Shown piece after piece: positions 1 to 8,268 of a DNA stretch of 64,000 nucleotides. How positions within the stretch are numbered: position 1 is the first letter of the stretch; each line of letters begins with the position of its first letter. The DNA comes from Bordetella bronchialis (GTDB taxonomy: Bacteria; Pseudomonadota; Gammaproteobacteria; Burkholderiales; Burkholderiaceae_B), in assembly GCF_001676705.1 (NCBI RefSeq), contig NZ_CP016170.1, forward strand, positions 2,976,001 through 3,040,000. The letters are read 5' to 3'. The notes under the pieces are model-generated. The model was not told the DNA's origin, searched no databases, and saw only the letters and a program-made list of their open reading frames with translations. Position numbers and translations under genes: made by a program.

Positions 1-658
1 CCAGCGGTCCTCGGACTTTCACGGTTTCAGCATGGGCGCCAGACTGCAAGTGCCAGGTGCCGAAGGTCTCGTCGCTTTCCTGGATGAACAGGCAGGCATG
101 CTGGGCCAGCTCGCGCGGCGTTGCGGGATGGCCGCGCTTGGACAGGTAGGTTCTCGACGCCGCAAGGACGCGGCGATTGTGCGCCAGCAGCCGCGCGGTC
201 AGCGTGGAATCCGGCAATTCACCCAGCCGGATCTGCAGGTCGTAGCCTTGCTCGATGACATTGACCGGACGGTCGGTCAAGGTCAGACGCGCTTCGACCT
301 CCGGGTGGCGCAGGGCGAACGCCGACAGCGCCGGCGATATGTGCCGCCGGCCGAACCCGAGCGTGGAAACGATGCGCAGCAGGCCGCGTGGCGCGGCATG
401 GGATCCGGCGACCTTGCGTTCCAGTGCCTCCAGCTCCTCCAGCACCCGGGCGCCGTCCAGCAAGTAGGTTTCGCCTTCCGGCGTCAGGCTGGCGCGCCGG
501 GTCGTGCGGTGCAGAAGGCGCACGCCCAGCCGGCGCTCGATCGCGGACAGCCGCTTGCTGACCGCCGGCGGCGTAATCCCCAGCTGCCGCGCGGCTTCGC
601 GCAGGCTGCCGTGCTTGGCCAGGACGGAAAAGAACTCCAGGTCGGATAGGGGGCTCAT
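1..658 (-). CDS. LysR-family regulator, C-terminus beyond window
   Basis: The reverse complement from 658 reads an uninterrupted 219-codon frame starting MSPLSDLEFFSVLAKHGSLR and running off the left edge. Residues about 3-60 form the LysR winged helix-turn-helix (REAARQLGITPPAVSKRLSAI), followed by the start of the substrate-binding domain (TLGFGRRHISPAL). It is divergent from the TctC receptor at 757, with 98 bp between the starts. This is the usual arrangement for a LysR protein controlling a receptor-enzyme module, so it probably regulates 757-3784. The effector is unknown, and roughly the last 80 residues are missing from the window. Confidence 0.9.
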   Translation of the reverse strand, partial: MSPLSDLEFFSVLAKHGSLREAARQLGITPPAVSKRLSAIERRLGVRLLHRTTRRASLTPEGETYLLDGARVLEELEALERKVAGSHAAPRGLLRIVSTLGFGRRHISPALSAFALRHPEVEARLTLTDRPVNVIEQGYDLQIRLGELPDSTLTARLLAHNRRVLAASRTYLSKRGHPATPRELAQHACLFIQESDETFGTWHLQSGAHAETVKVRGPL

Positions 659-756
659 TGTGAACTTTGAAGAAATAAACAACTGAACCGACGGACATTA
701 TCGCAGCGCAATTCACCATTAAGATGTTCCCACAACCACCATAAGAGGAGACATCC

Positions 757-1716
757 ATGTTGCGTCGCATGCTTTTGGCCGTCCTTGCCATGTCCGCGAT
801 CGGCACAGCCGCCCAGGCGCAGTATCCGGAGCGCCCGGTCAAGCTGATCGTGCCCTACGCCCCCGGCGGCAGCGCCGACATCGTCGCCCGCATGATCGGC
901 GACGAGTGGGCCAAGGCGCTGGGAAAGCCGGTCGTCATCGAGAACCGCGGTGGGGCCGGCGGCAACGTGGGCGTCGATGCCGTGGCGAAATCCGCGCCGG
1001 ACGGCTACACCATAGGCCTGCAGACGGTATCGCTGGCGATCAATCCCGCGCTGTTCGCCCACATGCCGTACGACACGCTGAAGGACCTGGCGCCCATCGG
1101 CATGGTGGCCTCTTCGCAGCACGTGCTGGTGGTCAATAACGAGGTGCCGGCCAGAAGCGTGCGGGAACTGATCGCGCTGGCGAAGAAGGAGCCGGGCAAG
1201 CTGAGCTACGGCTCGGCCGGCCCGGGCAGCACCTTCCACATGGCGGCGGAACTGTTCAAGGCCGTCGCCGGTGTCGATATCGCGCATATTCCCTACCGGG
1301 GCGGCGGTCCGGCGCTGATCGACACCATCAGCGGCCAGGTCCAGCTGTGCTTCCCCGTGCTGTCCGCCGCGCGGGGCCAGGTGCAGGCCGGCAAGATCCG
1401 CGCGCTGGGCGTCACCGGGCCGAAGCGTTCGCCGCTGATGCCGGATGTGCCGACCATCGCGGAGGCGGGCCTTCCCAACTACAGCTTCGAAACCTGGTTC
1501 ATCGTGTTCGCGCCCGCCAACACGCCGCAGCCGGTCATCGATACGCTGAATCGCACGTTGAACCAGGTTCTTGCGTCGGCCGCGACGGCGGACCGCATGA
1601 CGCGGGAAGGCTTCGAGGCCATGCCGTCGTCGCCCGCCGATGCACGGGCACGCCTGGAGCGCGAATTGCCGCAGTGGAAGAAGCTTGTGAAGGAAAGCGG
1701 CATCACCATGCAATGA
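757..1716 (+). CDS. Bug/TctC-family periplasmic receptor
   Basis: The 319-residue protein belongs to the tripartite tricarboxylate transporter receptor family. It has a Sec signal peptide ending in AQA at about residue 22, the family opening YPERPVKLIVPYAPGGSADI and the internal YRGGGPALID segment. The start has a strong GAGGAG ribosome site. It would bind an organic acid in the periplasm. Its stop overlaps the region just before the LeuC-type gene, so the two are probably co-transcribed, and the ligand may be the substrate of that isomerase. No TctA/TctB membrane genes are adjacent, so it must borrow a transporter or act in sensing. Confidence 0.93.
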   Translation: MLRRMLLAVLAMSAIGTAAQAQYPERPVKLIVPYAPGGSADIVARMIGDEWAKALGKPVVIENRGGAGGNVGVDAVAKSAPDGYTIGLQTVSLAINPALFAHMPYDTLKDLAPIGMVASSQHVLVVNNEVPARSVRELIALAKKEPGKLSYGSAGPGSTFHMAAELFKAVAGVDIAHIPYRGGGPALIDTISGQVQLCFPVLSAARGQVQAGKIRALGVTGPKRSPLMPDVPTIAEAGLPNYSFETWFIVFAPANTPQPVIDTLNRTLNQVLASAATADRMTREGFEAMPSSPADARARLERELPQWKKLVKESGITMQ

Positions 1717-1727
1717 GGCGACGAAAA

Positions 1728-3143
1728 ATGCCCCCACGTACGCTCTATCGCAAACTCATCGACTCGCATACCGTCGCGTCGCTGGACGAACAGAACATCC
1801 TGCTGTTCTGCGACCTGCACCTGATGAACGAGTACACCAGTCCGCAGGCGTTCGCCGGCCTGTACGAGGAAGGGCGGGGCGTCCCCATGCCCGGCCAGAA
1901 TGTCGCCGTGGTCAGCCACATCATTCCCACCCATCCCGGCAAGATACGCGTCATCGCCGACCCGCCGTCGGCGCTGCAGGCCCGCTACCTGAAGAAGAAC
2001 TGCGACACCTTCGGCATCCCGCTGTTCGATACCAACGATCCGCTGCAGGGCATAGAACACGTGGTGGCGCCCGAGCACGGGATGATCCGACCCGGCATGG
2101 TGGTGATCTGCGGCGACAGCCATACGACCACCTACGGCGCCCTGGGCGCGCTGGGTTTCGGCATCGGCACGACCGAGGTGGAGCACGTACTCGCGACGCA
2201 GACGCTGGTGTACCGCGTCGCCCGGACCATGCATATCCGCGTGGACGGCCAACTGGCCCGTGGCGTGACGGCCAAGGACCTGGTGCTGGCCATCATCGGC
2301 CGCATCGGGGCCCGCGGCGCGCTGGGCTATGTGCTGGAATACAGCGGCAGCGCCATCGATGCGCTTTCCATCGAAGCGCGCTTCACGCTGTGCAACATGA
2401 TCGTGGAAGCCGGCGCGCGGGGCGCCTTGATCGCGCCCGACGACAAGGCCGTCGACTATGTATTGCGCCGTGCGCCCGACCTGGCCGGGCCGCACCGCGC
2501 CGCCGCGCTGCAAGCCTGGCGGGACCTGCGATCGGACGAAGGCGCCGTCTTCGATGCCGTCCACGTGTTCGATGCGTCCATGATCGCCCCCCAGGTGACC
2601 TGGGGCACCAGTCCCGACCAGGTGATCGCCGTGGACCAGCACGTGCCCCGCCTGGACCAGCTGGAAGAGGGCGCCGCGCGCAGCAGCGGCGCGCGCGCGA
2701 TGGAATACGCCAGGCTGGCGGCCGGCACGGCCATCGAGGGCACGCCCATCCAGCATGTGTTCATCGGCTCCTGCACCAACGGCCGTATCGAGGACTTGCG
2801 CGCCGCGGCCGACGTGGTGCGCGGCCGCCATGTCGCGCCCGGCGTGCGGGCCATGGTCGTGCCGGGATCCGGGACGGTGAAGCGGGCCGCGGAAGCCGAG
2901 GGGCTGGACAGGGTATTCATCGACGCCGGCTTCGAATGGCGCAACGCCGGCTGTTCGATGTGCCTGGCGATGAACGACGACGTGCTGGGCGACGGCGTGC
3001 GCTGCGCGTCGACCACCAACCGCAATTTCGAAGGCCGGCAAGGGCGCGGCGCCATCACCCACCTGATGAGTCCCGCCATGGCGGCCGCGGCGGCGACGAC
3101 CGGGTGCATTACCGATATCCGTCGGCTGGAGAGGGCGCAATGA
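1728..3143 (+). CDS. leuC: 3-isopropylmalate dehydratase large subunit-like (LeuC family)
   Basis: The 471-residue protein is a full-length aconitase-superfamily large subunit. Cys349 (GSCTN), Cys409 and Cys412 (GCSMC) match the three [4Fe-4S] ligands of LeuC. The ATG at 1728 is preferred because GAGG lies 9 nt upstream and the N-terminus MPPRTLYRKLIDSHTV matches LeuC starts; an ATG at 1713 overlapping the upstream stop is possible. It pairs with the small subunit at 3140. No LeuB or LeuA gene is nearby, and the small subunit looks divergent. It may therefore be a catabolic hydratase of the same fold (maleate, citramalate or dimethylmalate type) and not the leucine enzyme. That choice is inference. 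Confidence 0.85.
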   Translation: MPPRTLYRKLIDSHTVASLDEQNILLFCDLHLMNEYTSPQAFAGLYEEGRGVPMPGQNVAVVSHIIPTHPGKIRVIADPPSALQARYLKKNCDTFGIPLFDTNDPLQGIEHVVAPEHGMIRPGMVVICGDSHTTTYGALGALGFGIGTTEVEHVLATQTLVYRVARTMHIRVDGQLARGVTAKDLVLAIIGRIGARGALGYVLEYSGSAIDALSIEARFTLCNMIVEAGARGALIAPDDKAVDYVLRRAPDLAGPHRAAALQAWRDLRSDEGAVFDAVHVFDASMIAPQVTWGTSPDQVIAVDQHVPRLDQLEEGAARSSGARAMEYARLAAGTAIEGTPIQHVFIGSCTNGRIEDLRAAADVVRGRHVAPGVRAMVVPGSGTVKRAAEAEGLDRVFIDAGFEWRNAGCSMCLAMNDDVLGDGVRCASTTNRNFEGRQGRGAITHLMSPAMAAAAATTGCITDIRRLERAQ

Positions 3144-3784
3144 CCGACTTCCACTGCATCGAAGGGCGCGCGGCGTCCTTGCCCATCGAGAATCTGGACA
3201 CGGACCAGATCATGCCCAAGCAGTTCCTGCGGGGCATCGATAAATCGGGCTTGAAAGAAGGCTTGCTATACGACCTGCGCTTCGATCCAGCCGGCCGGTC
3301 TTATCCGGATTTCGTCCTTAATCGCCCCGAGTATGCCAAGGTGTCGGTACTGGTGGGCGGCTCGAATTTCGGCTGCGGATCCAGCCGCGAGCACGCCGTC
3401 TGGGGGCTATTGCAGTACGGCATCAAGGCTATCGTCGCTCCCAGCTTCGCGGAGATCTTCTTTTCCAATGCGATGAACAACCGGCTGCTGCTGATCACCT
3501 TGCCGCCGGACGCCATGGCCAGGCTGGCGGAAGATGCCAGCGATCCCGCGCGCAACGCGGTAAAGATCGATGTCATGGCCCAGACCATCCGGAGCCGCGG
3601 CCTGGACGCGCGTTTCGACATGGTGCCGCGCCACCGGAAGATGTTCCTGGAAGGGCTGGACAACATAGGCCTGTCGCTGACCTACCAGGACCAGGTGCGC
3701 GACTTCGCCACGGCGCATTGGCGGCGGCAGCCCTGGCTGAAGGATGTCGCGGCCCTGACACGGGAACGGCTCTCGCGCGGATGA
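3140..3784 (+). CDS. leuD: 3-isopropylmalate dehydratase small subunit-like (LeuD family)
   Basis: The 214-residue swivel-domain subunit starts at an ATG overlapping the LeuC stop (ATGA), so translation is coupled. The LeuD signature segments are present: NLDTDQIMPKQFL near the N-terminus, FGCGSSREHAVWGL around residue 75 and IVAPSFAEIFFSNAMNN around residue 95. With the large subunit it would form a dehydratase/hydratase that moves a hydroxyl between neighbouring carbons of a hydroxy-dicarboxylate. The RGIDKSGLKEGLLYD stretch, where typical LeuD has an RTGFG-type loop, suggests a substrate different from isopropylmalate. Confidence 0.85.
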   Translation: MTDFHCIEGRAASLPIENLDTDQIMPKQFLRGIDKSGLKEGLLYDLRFDPAGRSYPDFVLNRPEYAKVSVLVGGSNFGCGSSREHAVWGLLQYGIKAIVAPSFAEIFFSNAMNNRLLLITLPPDAMARLAEDASDPARNAVKIDVMAQTIRSRGLDARFDMVPRHRKMFLEGLDNIGLSLTYQDQVRDFATAHWRRQPWLKDVAALTRERLSRG

Positions 3785-3918
3785 GGACGGTGCACCGGCA
3801 GGCGCATTCGATATCCGGTGGACCAGGGGACGCGTGGCGGGCGCGCAGCGGTTAAGCTAGGCCGTGGCCGAAGTCGGGATCATCGCGGCCACGCCCATTC
3901 CAATAAGGAGATCAAACC

Positions 3919-4893
3919 ATGCGGTTCACTCTGTTGGCAGCTGCTTGCGCAATCGCGACTTTCGTGGCGGGGACGGCCCATGCCGCCGATTACCCGGAAA
4001 GGCCCGTTACGCTCATCGTGCCTTACCCGGCTGGGGGAACGACGGACATCGCCGCGCGAACCGTCGCCCAGGCGATGGCGCCGTTCCTGGGGCAGCCGCT
4101 GGTGGTGGACAACCGGGCCGGCGCGGGCGGCAATATCGGCATGGGGATGGTCAAGCGGGCGCAGCCGGACGGCTACACGATAGGAATGGGCACCATCGGC
4201 ACCCAGACGATCAACGAGTTCATTTACAAGGACATGCCTTACGACGCGGAGAAAGACTTCACCCCGCTGGCCCTGGTACTGACCACGCCCAACGTGATCG
4301 TGGTGCGCGCCGATTCCCAACTGAAGTCCATGCAGGACCTGGTCGCGTACGCCAAGGGCAGCAAGGGCAAGCCGATGACCTATGGCTCGCCCGGCATCGG
4401 GTCGTCGGTGCATCTGACGGGCGCCTACCTGGAACACATCGCCGGAATAGAGATGCTGCACGTGCCGTTCCGCGGCGTCGCGGCCTCCATGCCCGCCCTG
4501 ATCGGCGGGCAGATCGATGTGCTGCTGGACAACCTGCCCAGCACCCTGGGGCAGCTCAAGGACGGCACACGCGTGCGCGCGCTTGCCGTCACGAGCGCCG
4601 AGCGCTCGCCCTCGCTGCCCGACGTGCCGACGGTGACGGAAAGCGGCATAGGCAAGATGGACGTGACGGCGTGGTTCGCGCTCTACGCGCCCGCGGGCAT
4701 TCCCGGCAACGTACGGGACAAGCTCATCACCGCCGCGCAGCAGGCACTGCGCACGGATGCGGTCCGCGAACAGTTCAAGGCCCTGGGCGCCGTGCCGGGC
4801 AACGCCACGGGCAGGGAACTGGCACGCTTCGAGGAGCAGGAGCGCCAGCGCTGGGGCGATCTGGTCAAGACGCGCAACATCACGGCGAACTAG
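3919..4893 (+). CDS. Bug/TctC-family periplasmic receptor
   Basis: This 324-residue receptor has a signal peptide cleaved after TAHA (about residue 22) and the family motifs YPERPVTLIVPYPAGGTTDI and NRAGAGGNIG. The ribosome site AAGGAG precedes the ATG. It lies 134 bp after the LeuD-like gene, so it may be a second receptor of the same module or a separate unit. Like most Bug genes it has no adjoining membrane components. Ligand unknown. Confidence 0.92.
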   Translation: MRFTLLAAACAIATFVAGTAHAADYPERPVTLIVPYPAGGTTDIAARTVAQAMAPFLGQPLVVDNRAGAGGNIGMGMVKRAQPDGYTIGMGTIGTQTINEFIYKDMPYDAEKDFTPLALVLTTPNVIVVRADSQLKSMQDLVAYAKGSKGKPMTYGSPGIGSSVHLTGAYLEHIAGIEMLHVPFRGVAASMPALIGGQIDVLLDNLPSTLGQLKDGTRVRALAVTSAERSPSLPDVPTVTESGIGKMDVTAWFALYAPAGIPGNVRDKLITAAQQALRTDAVREQFKALGAVPGNATGRELARFEEQERQRWGDLVKTRNITAN

Positions 4894-4908
4894 GCAAGGG
4901 CGCGGCCT

Positions 4909-4950
4909 GGCGTCATGCCTCCGGCGCCGGCGCGCGAGCCGCATGACGCC
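4909..4950 (+). terminator. possible hairpin terminator after TctC
   Basis: A 10-bp perfect stem (GGCGTCATGC, 4909-4918, with its complement at 4941-4950) begins 15 nt after the receptor stop. A short T-run (GTTTT) lies only about 21 nt downstream, at 4971-4975, next to a small GTCTC/GAGAC hairpin. It is therefore not a textbook intrinsic terminator, but it could stop or stabilise the transcript. Confidence 0.35.
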
Positions 4951-5088
4951 GTGGCGCCGGGCCGTGTCTCGTTTTCTGAGACGATCCGCGAAATCTGATC
5001 TGGCGCAACGCGCCCTATGCCGCGAGAATGCCTGGCAGGGGCAAGCGTGTGAGATCAAGGCCCCATAACTATTTTTTGGGGAAAATCC

Positions 5089-5886
5089 ATGGGTCTCTCC
5101 GCTTCTTCTTTTGCGGCGGCGCTGTTGGCCAGCCTGTGCGCCTTGGCGCTCCCGGCAAAGGCCGACCTGCTCGACGACATCACGGCGCGCGGCGTCGTGC
5201 GGGTCGGCATCATGACCGACTATCCGCCATTCGGCAGCGTGGACCAGCAGATGCAGCCGCGCGGCTACGACATCGACATGTCGGCCCTGCTCGCGCAGGC
5301 CTGGCACGTCCGGGTGGAATTCGTTCCGGTGACGGCTCCCAACCGGGTCGCCACCCTGCAGACCGGCAAGGCCGACATCATGTTGAATATCGGCCGCAGT
5401 GAAGAGCGCGCCAAGGCGGTGGACTTCACCCAGCCCTATGCCCCGTATTACATCGGCATCTACGGTAAGCCCGGCAGTCCCGCCATCCATGGCCCGGCCG
5501 ACCTGAAAGGGGTTACCGTGGCGGTGACCAAGGGCGCCATCGAAGAACGCCTGCTGACCGAACAGGCCAAGGACGCCAGGCTCTCGCGCTACGACGACAA
5601 CGCGAGCACCATCGCCGCGTTCTTCAGCGGCCAGGCCAGCACCATGGCCATAGGCAACGTCATCGCCGTGGCGTTACGGCAGAAAGGCTCGCCGGCCTTC
5701 GAGGAAAAACTGATCCTGCTCAATTCGCCGGTGCATGCGGCGGTGCCCAAGGGAGAGAAGCGCCTGCTGGACAAGATGAATGCCTTCCTGTCCGGTATCA
5801 AGGCGGACGGCAGCCTGAACGCGATATCGCGCAAATGGCTGCAGCAGCCGCTATCGCCGGAACTCCTGCAGGCCAACGCGAAATAG
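5089..5886 (+). CDS. ABC transporter substrate-binding protein, family 3
   Basis: The 265-residue periplasmic protein has a signal peptide (about residues 1-25, ending PAKA). It then shows the family-3 polar amino-acid receptor pattern: GVVRVGIMTDYPPFG, GYDIDMSALLA, KADIMLNIGRSEERAKAVDFTQPY. It would bind an amino acid or related compound. There is no ABC permease or ATPase gene beside it, so it is an orphan receptor. It is convergent with the XRE regulator, whose 3' end lies 14 bp away. Confidence 0.9.
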   Translation: MGLSASSFAAALLASLCALALPAKADLLDDITARGVVRVGIMTDYPPFGSVDQQMQPRGYDIDMSALLAQAWHVRVEFVPVTAPNRVATLQTGKADIMLNIGRSEERAKAVDFTQPYAPYYIGIYGKPGSPAIHGPADLKGVTVAVTKGAIEERLLTEQAKDARLSRYDDNASTIAAFFSGQASTMAIGNVIAVALRQKGSPAFEEKLILLNSPVHAAVPKGEKRLLDKMNAFLSGIKADGSLNAISRKWLQQPLSPELLQANAK

Positions 5887-5900
5887 AGACGGCGGGCGGG

Positions 5901-6776
5901 TCAGGCGCGGGCCAGCAGGCGGCGGCGGACGAAATCCGCGGCCCGCTGGCCGGTCACGACCTCCGACCACAACCCGGTGGCAAGCTCGCGATGCAGGCGC
6001 AAGGCCTCCGCATCCTGGGAGATCGTACCGACGCCACGCCACACATTGAGCTGCGGCCCGATGCGAAACGGACTTGTCAGGGAAAACGTGGCATCCGCCT
6101 GGCGAATGACGGAGAAACTGGTCGTGGGCAGCCTGTCGAAAAGTATCCCCACCTGGATGCCCATGGGCGGAGACTCCAGCAATTGCGCCACGCGTTCCAG
6201 CTCATGAAGCACCATTTTTCGATGCGCGACGCGCACGGGCGCGCTGGCGCCCTCGTCCTCCAGGCCCTGTTCGCTGAACTGCACGAGTTCCGGCAACGAC
6301 AGCACGTTGGTGATGGCGGGGCGGCGTTGCAGGTATTGCGCCTTGCGCAGTTTCAGTATCGACATAAGGGCGTCGATGTCGATCCGGGCGCGTGCCGGAC
6401 GCTTCGTCGCCGCGGCGCGGGTGGCCAGGGCCTGGCGCAGCAGGGTGTCGTAGCCATCGGACGTGAGCAGGTAAACGATGGGACCGAAAGCCACGAAAAT
6501 GTGCTCCGCGCGCGCTTCGATCTGCCTGAGCCGCTCGAAGTACGCCAGCGCCGACGCAACGTATTCGACGCCGACGCCAAGCAGGGTTTCCAGCGGTACG
6601 TCCAGCAGCCGCGCGACGCGCAGCAGCACATCCAGCCGGCCTATGCCCTGTGCCTCCATGCGGTAGACGGATGCGCGCGAAACGTTCAGGCGCTCTCCCA
6701 GCGCATCCGCGCTGAGTCCGGCACCGATCCGGTATGCGCGCAGGCGCATGCCGATTTCCAACAACTTCGTATCCAT
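5901..6776 (-). CDS. XRE-family transcriptional regulator
   Basis: The 291-residue protein has an N-terminal helix-turn-helix at about residues 8-62 (LRAYRIGAGLSADALGERLN, then VSRASVYRMEAQGIGR). A long C-terminal region of about 220 residues follows, which I do not assign to a known domain. The ATG at 6776 (MDTKLLEIGMRL) is preferred to an upstream in-frame start at 6821. It is divergent from the amidohydrolase at 6904 with 127 bp between them, and probably controls that pair. HTH proteins of this kind with a large effector domain often sense a small molecule. Confidence 0.82.
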   Translation of the reverse strand: MDTKLLEIGMRLRAYRIGAGLSADALGERLNVSRASVYRMEAQGIGRLDVLLRVARLLDVPLETLLGVGVEYVASALAYFERLRQIEARAEHIFVAFGPIVYLLTSDGYDTLLRQALATRAAATKRPARARIDIDALMSILKLRKAQYLQRRPAITNVLSLPELVQFSEQGLEDEGASAPVRVAHRKMVLHELERVAQLLESPPMGIQVGILFDRLPTTSFSVIRQADATFSLTSPFRIGPQLNVWRGVGTISQDAEALRLHRELATGLWSEVVTGQRAADFVRRRLLARA

Positions 6777-6903
6777 GCTGCGCAACGTCCCCTTGCCGGT
6801 CCCGGGTCGCGGCGATCTCACCGGATGCGACAGGATCGGCTCCGATGCTTATAGAACAGGCCATGTTGAAAGTAAATCCACGTTCATACCGAAAGGGTGC
6901 GCC

Positions 6904-8268
6904 ATGATGGACCTGATCATCGCGGGCGGCCACGCCGTCATCGGCGACGCTGTCGTGCAAGCCGATATCGCCGTCGAAGCGGGACGTATCGTGGCGCTCG
7001 GCGCCTTGACCGGGCTGCCCGGCGCGCGCGAAGTCATCGACGCGGCCGGACTGCATGTGCTGCCCGGCGCCATCGACTGCCATGTGCACTTCCGCGACCC
7101 CGGCTCTACCTACAAGGAAAACTGGCGGACGGGATCCAGCGCCGCCGCGGCCGGAGGCGTGACGACGGTGATGGACATGCCCAATACGGATCCCCCCACC
7201 GCCAGTCCGCGGGCCCTGGCGTGCAAGCGCGAACGGGCAGGGGCCTTGTCGCTGGTCGACTGGGGCCTGTATGGCGTCCTGGACAGCAGCAGCCTGCCGC
7301 ATCTGGAAGCATTGGCCGAGGACGGCATCGGCGGCTTCAAGTGCTTCATGACGGAGAACACGGGGGACCTGGAATCCCCCGACGACGGCGTCATCCATGA
7401 AGGCCTGGAACGCCTCGGCCGGCTGGGCGTGCGTTGCTCCGTCCACGCGGAGAACGCCGCCATCATGCAGCACCGCCGGCGCCGGCTCATGGAGGCCGGC
7501 CGCACGGACCCGCGCGCGCACGAGGAATCCCGGCCCGAGATCTGCGAGGTCGAAGCAATCGGGCGGGTGAGCGCCCTGGCGCGCGCGGCATGCGCCCGCG
7601 TGCATATTGCCCATGTGAGCTCGGCCGGCGGTGTGCAGGCCATTCGTCAGGCGCTGGGGCAGGGGCTGGACATGACGGCCGAGACCTGTCCGCAATACCT
7701 GTTGTTCGGCATGCCGGAGATCGACAGCCTGGCCGGCATGGTCCGGGTCAATCCGCCCATACGAGGCGGCGCGCATGCGGACGCGCTATGGGCGGCCTTG
7801 CTGGACGGCACCATAGGCATGATTGCCACCGACCACGCGCCCCATACCGAAGAAGAGAAGCGCAATCCGGACATCTGGAAATGCTGCCGCGGCATGATCG
7901 GCCTGGAAACGCAGATGCCTGTCATGCTGACCGAATCGCAGCGAGGCCGGATGAGCTTGCCGGAATATGCGCGCTGGAGCGCGCTGGCCCCGGCGCTGGC
8001 CTGGGGACTTTATCCCCGGAAAGGACATATCGGCGTGGGGGCCGATGCCGACTTCGCGATCGTCGATATGGACGGCGCCTATCGGATCGACCAGGCGACA
8101 CTGCATTCGCTCAACCGCATCTCGCCCTGGCACGGGCGGCTGGTGACGGCGCGGCCCGTGCATACCATCGTGCGCGGCAGGGCGGTCATGCGGAACCGGC
8201 GCGTGGTGGGAGAACCCGGCTGGGGCAGGGCCATCGCGCCGGACTGGGGCCGTCCTTCCCATGGATGA
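6904..8268 (+). CDS. cyclic amidohydrolase (allantoinase/hydantoinase/dihydroorotase type)
   Basis: The 454-residue metal-dependent hydrolase carries the complete binuclear site of the family: His60 and His62 (DCHVHFRDPG), Lys146 (GGFKCFM, the carbamylated lysine), His181, His237 (HIAHVSS) and Asp310 (ATDHAPH). It opens a cyclic amide ring such as allantoin, a hydantoin or dihydroorotate. The FKCFM and ATDHAPHT sequences lean towards allantoinase. The start could be either of two adjacent ATGs (6904, 6907). It overlaps the MmgE/PrpD gene by 8 bp, so the two form an operon, probably under the divergent XRE regulator. Confidence 0.88.
   Translation: MMDLIIAGGHAVIGDAVVQADIAVEAGRIVALGALTGLPGAREVIDAAGLHVLPGAIDCHVHFRDPGSTYKENWRTGSSAAAAGGVTTVMDMPNTDPPTASPRALACKRERAGALSLVDWGLYGVLDSSSLPHLEALAEDGIGGFKCFMTENTGDLESPDDGVIHEGLERLGRLGVRCSVHAENAAIMQHRRRRLMEAGRTDPRAHEESRPEICEVEAIGRVSALARAACARVHIAHVSSAGGVQAIRQALGQGLDMTAETCPQYLLFGMPEIDSLAGMVRVNPPIRGGAHADALWAALLDGTIGMIATDHAPHTEEEKRNPDIWKCCRGMIGLETQMPVMLTESQRGRMSLPEYARWSALAPALAWGLYPRKGHIGVGADADFAIVDMDGAYRIDQATLHSLNRISPWHGRLVTARPVHTIVRGRAVMRNRRVVGEPGWGRAIAPDWGRPSHG

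Noticed and set aside
2390..3142. Long N-terminal extension of the LeuD-like frame
   Set aside because: The stretch is Arg/Gly-rich antisense-like sequence in another frame of leuC; the ATG at 3140 gives the normal LeuD start.
6202..7776. 524-codon minus-strand frame across XRE regulator and amidohydrolase
   Set aside because: It runs antisense to the amidohydrolase and out of frame with the regulator; there is no recognisable domain.
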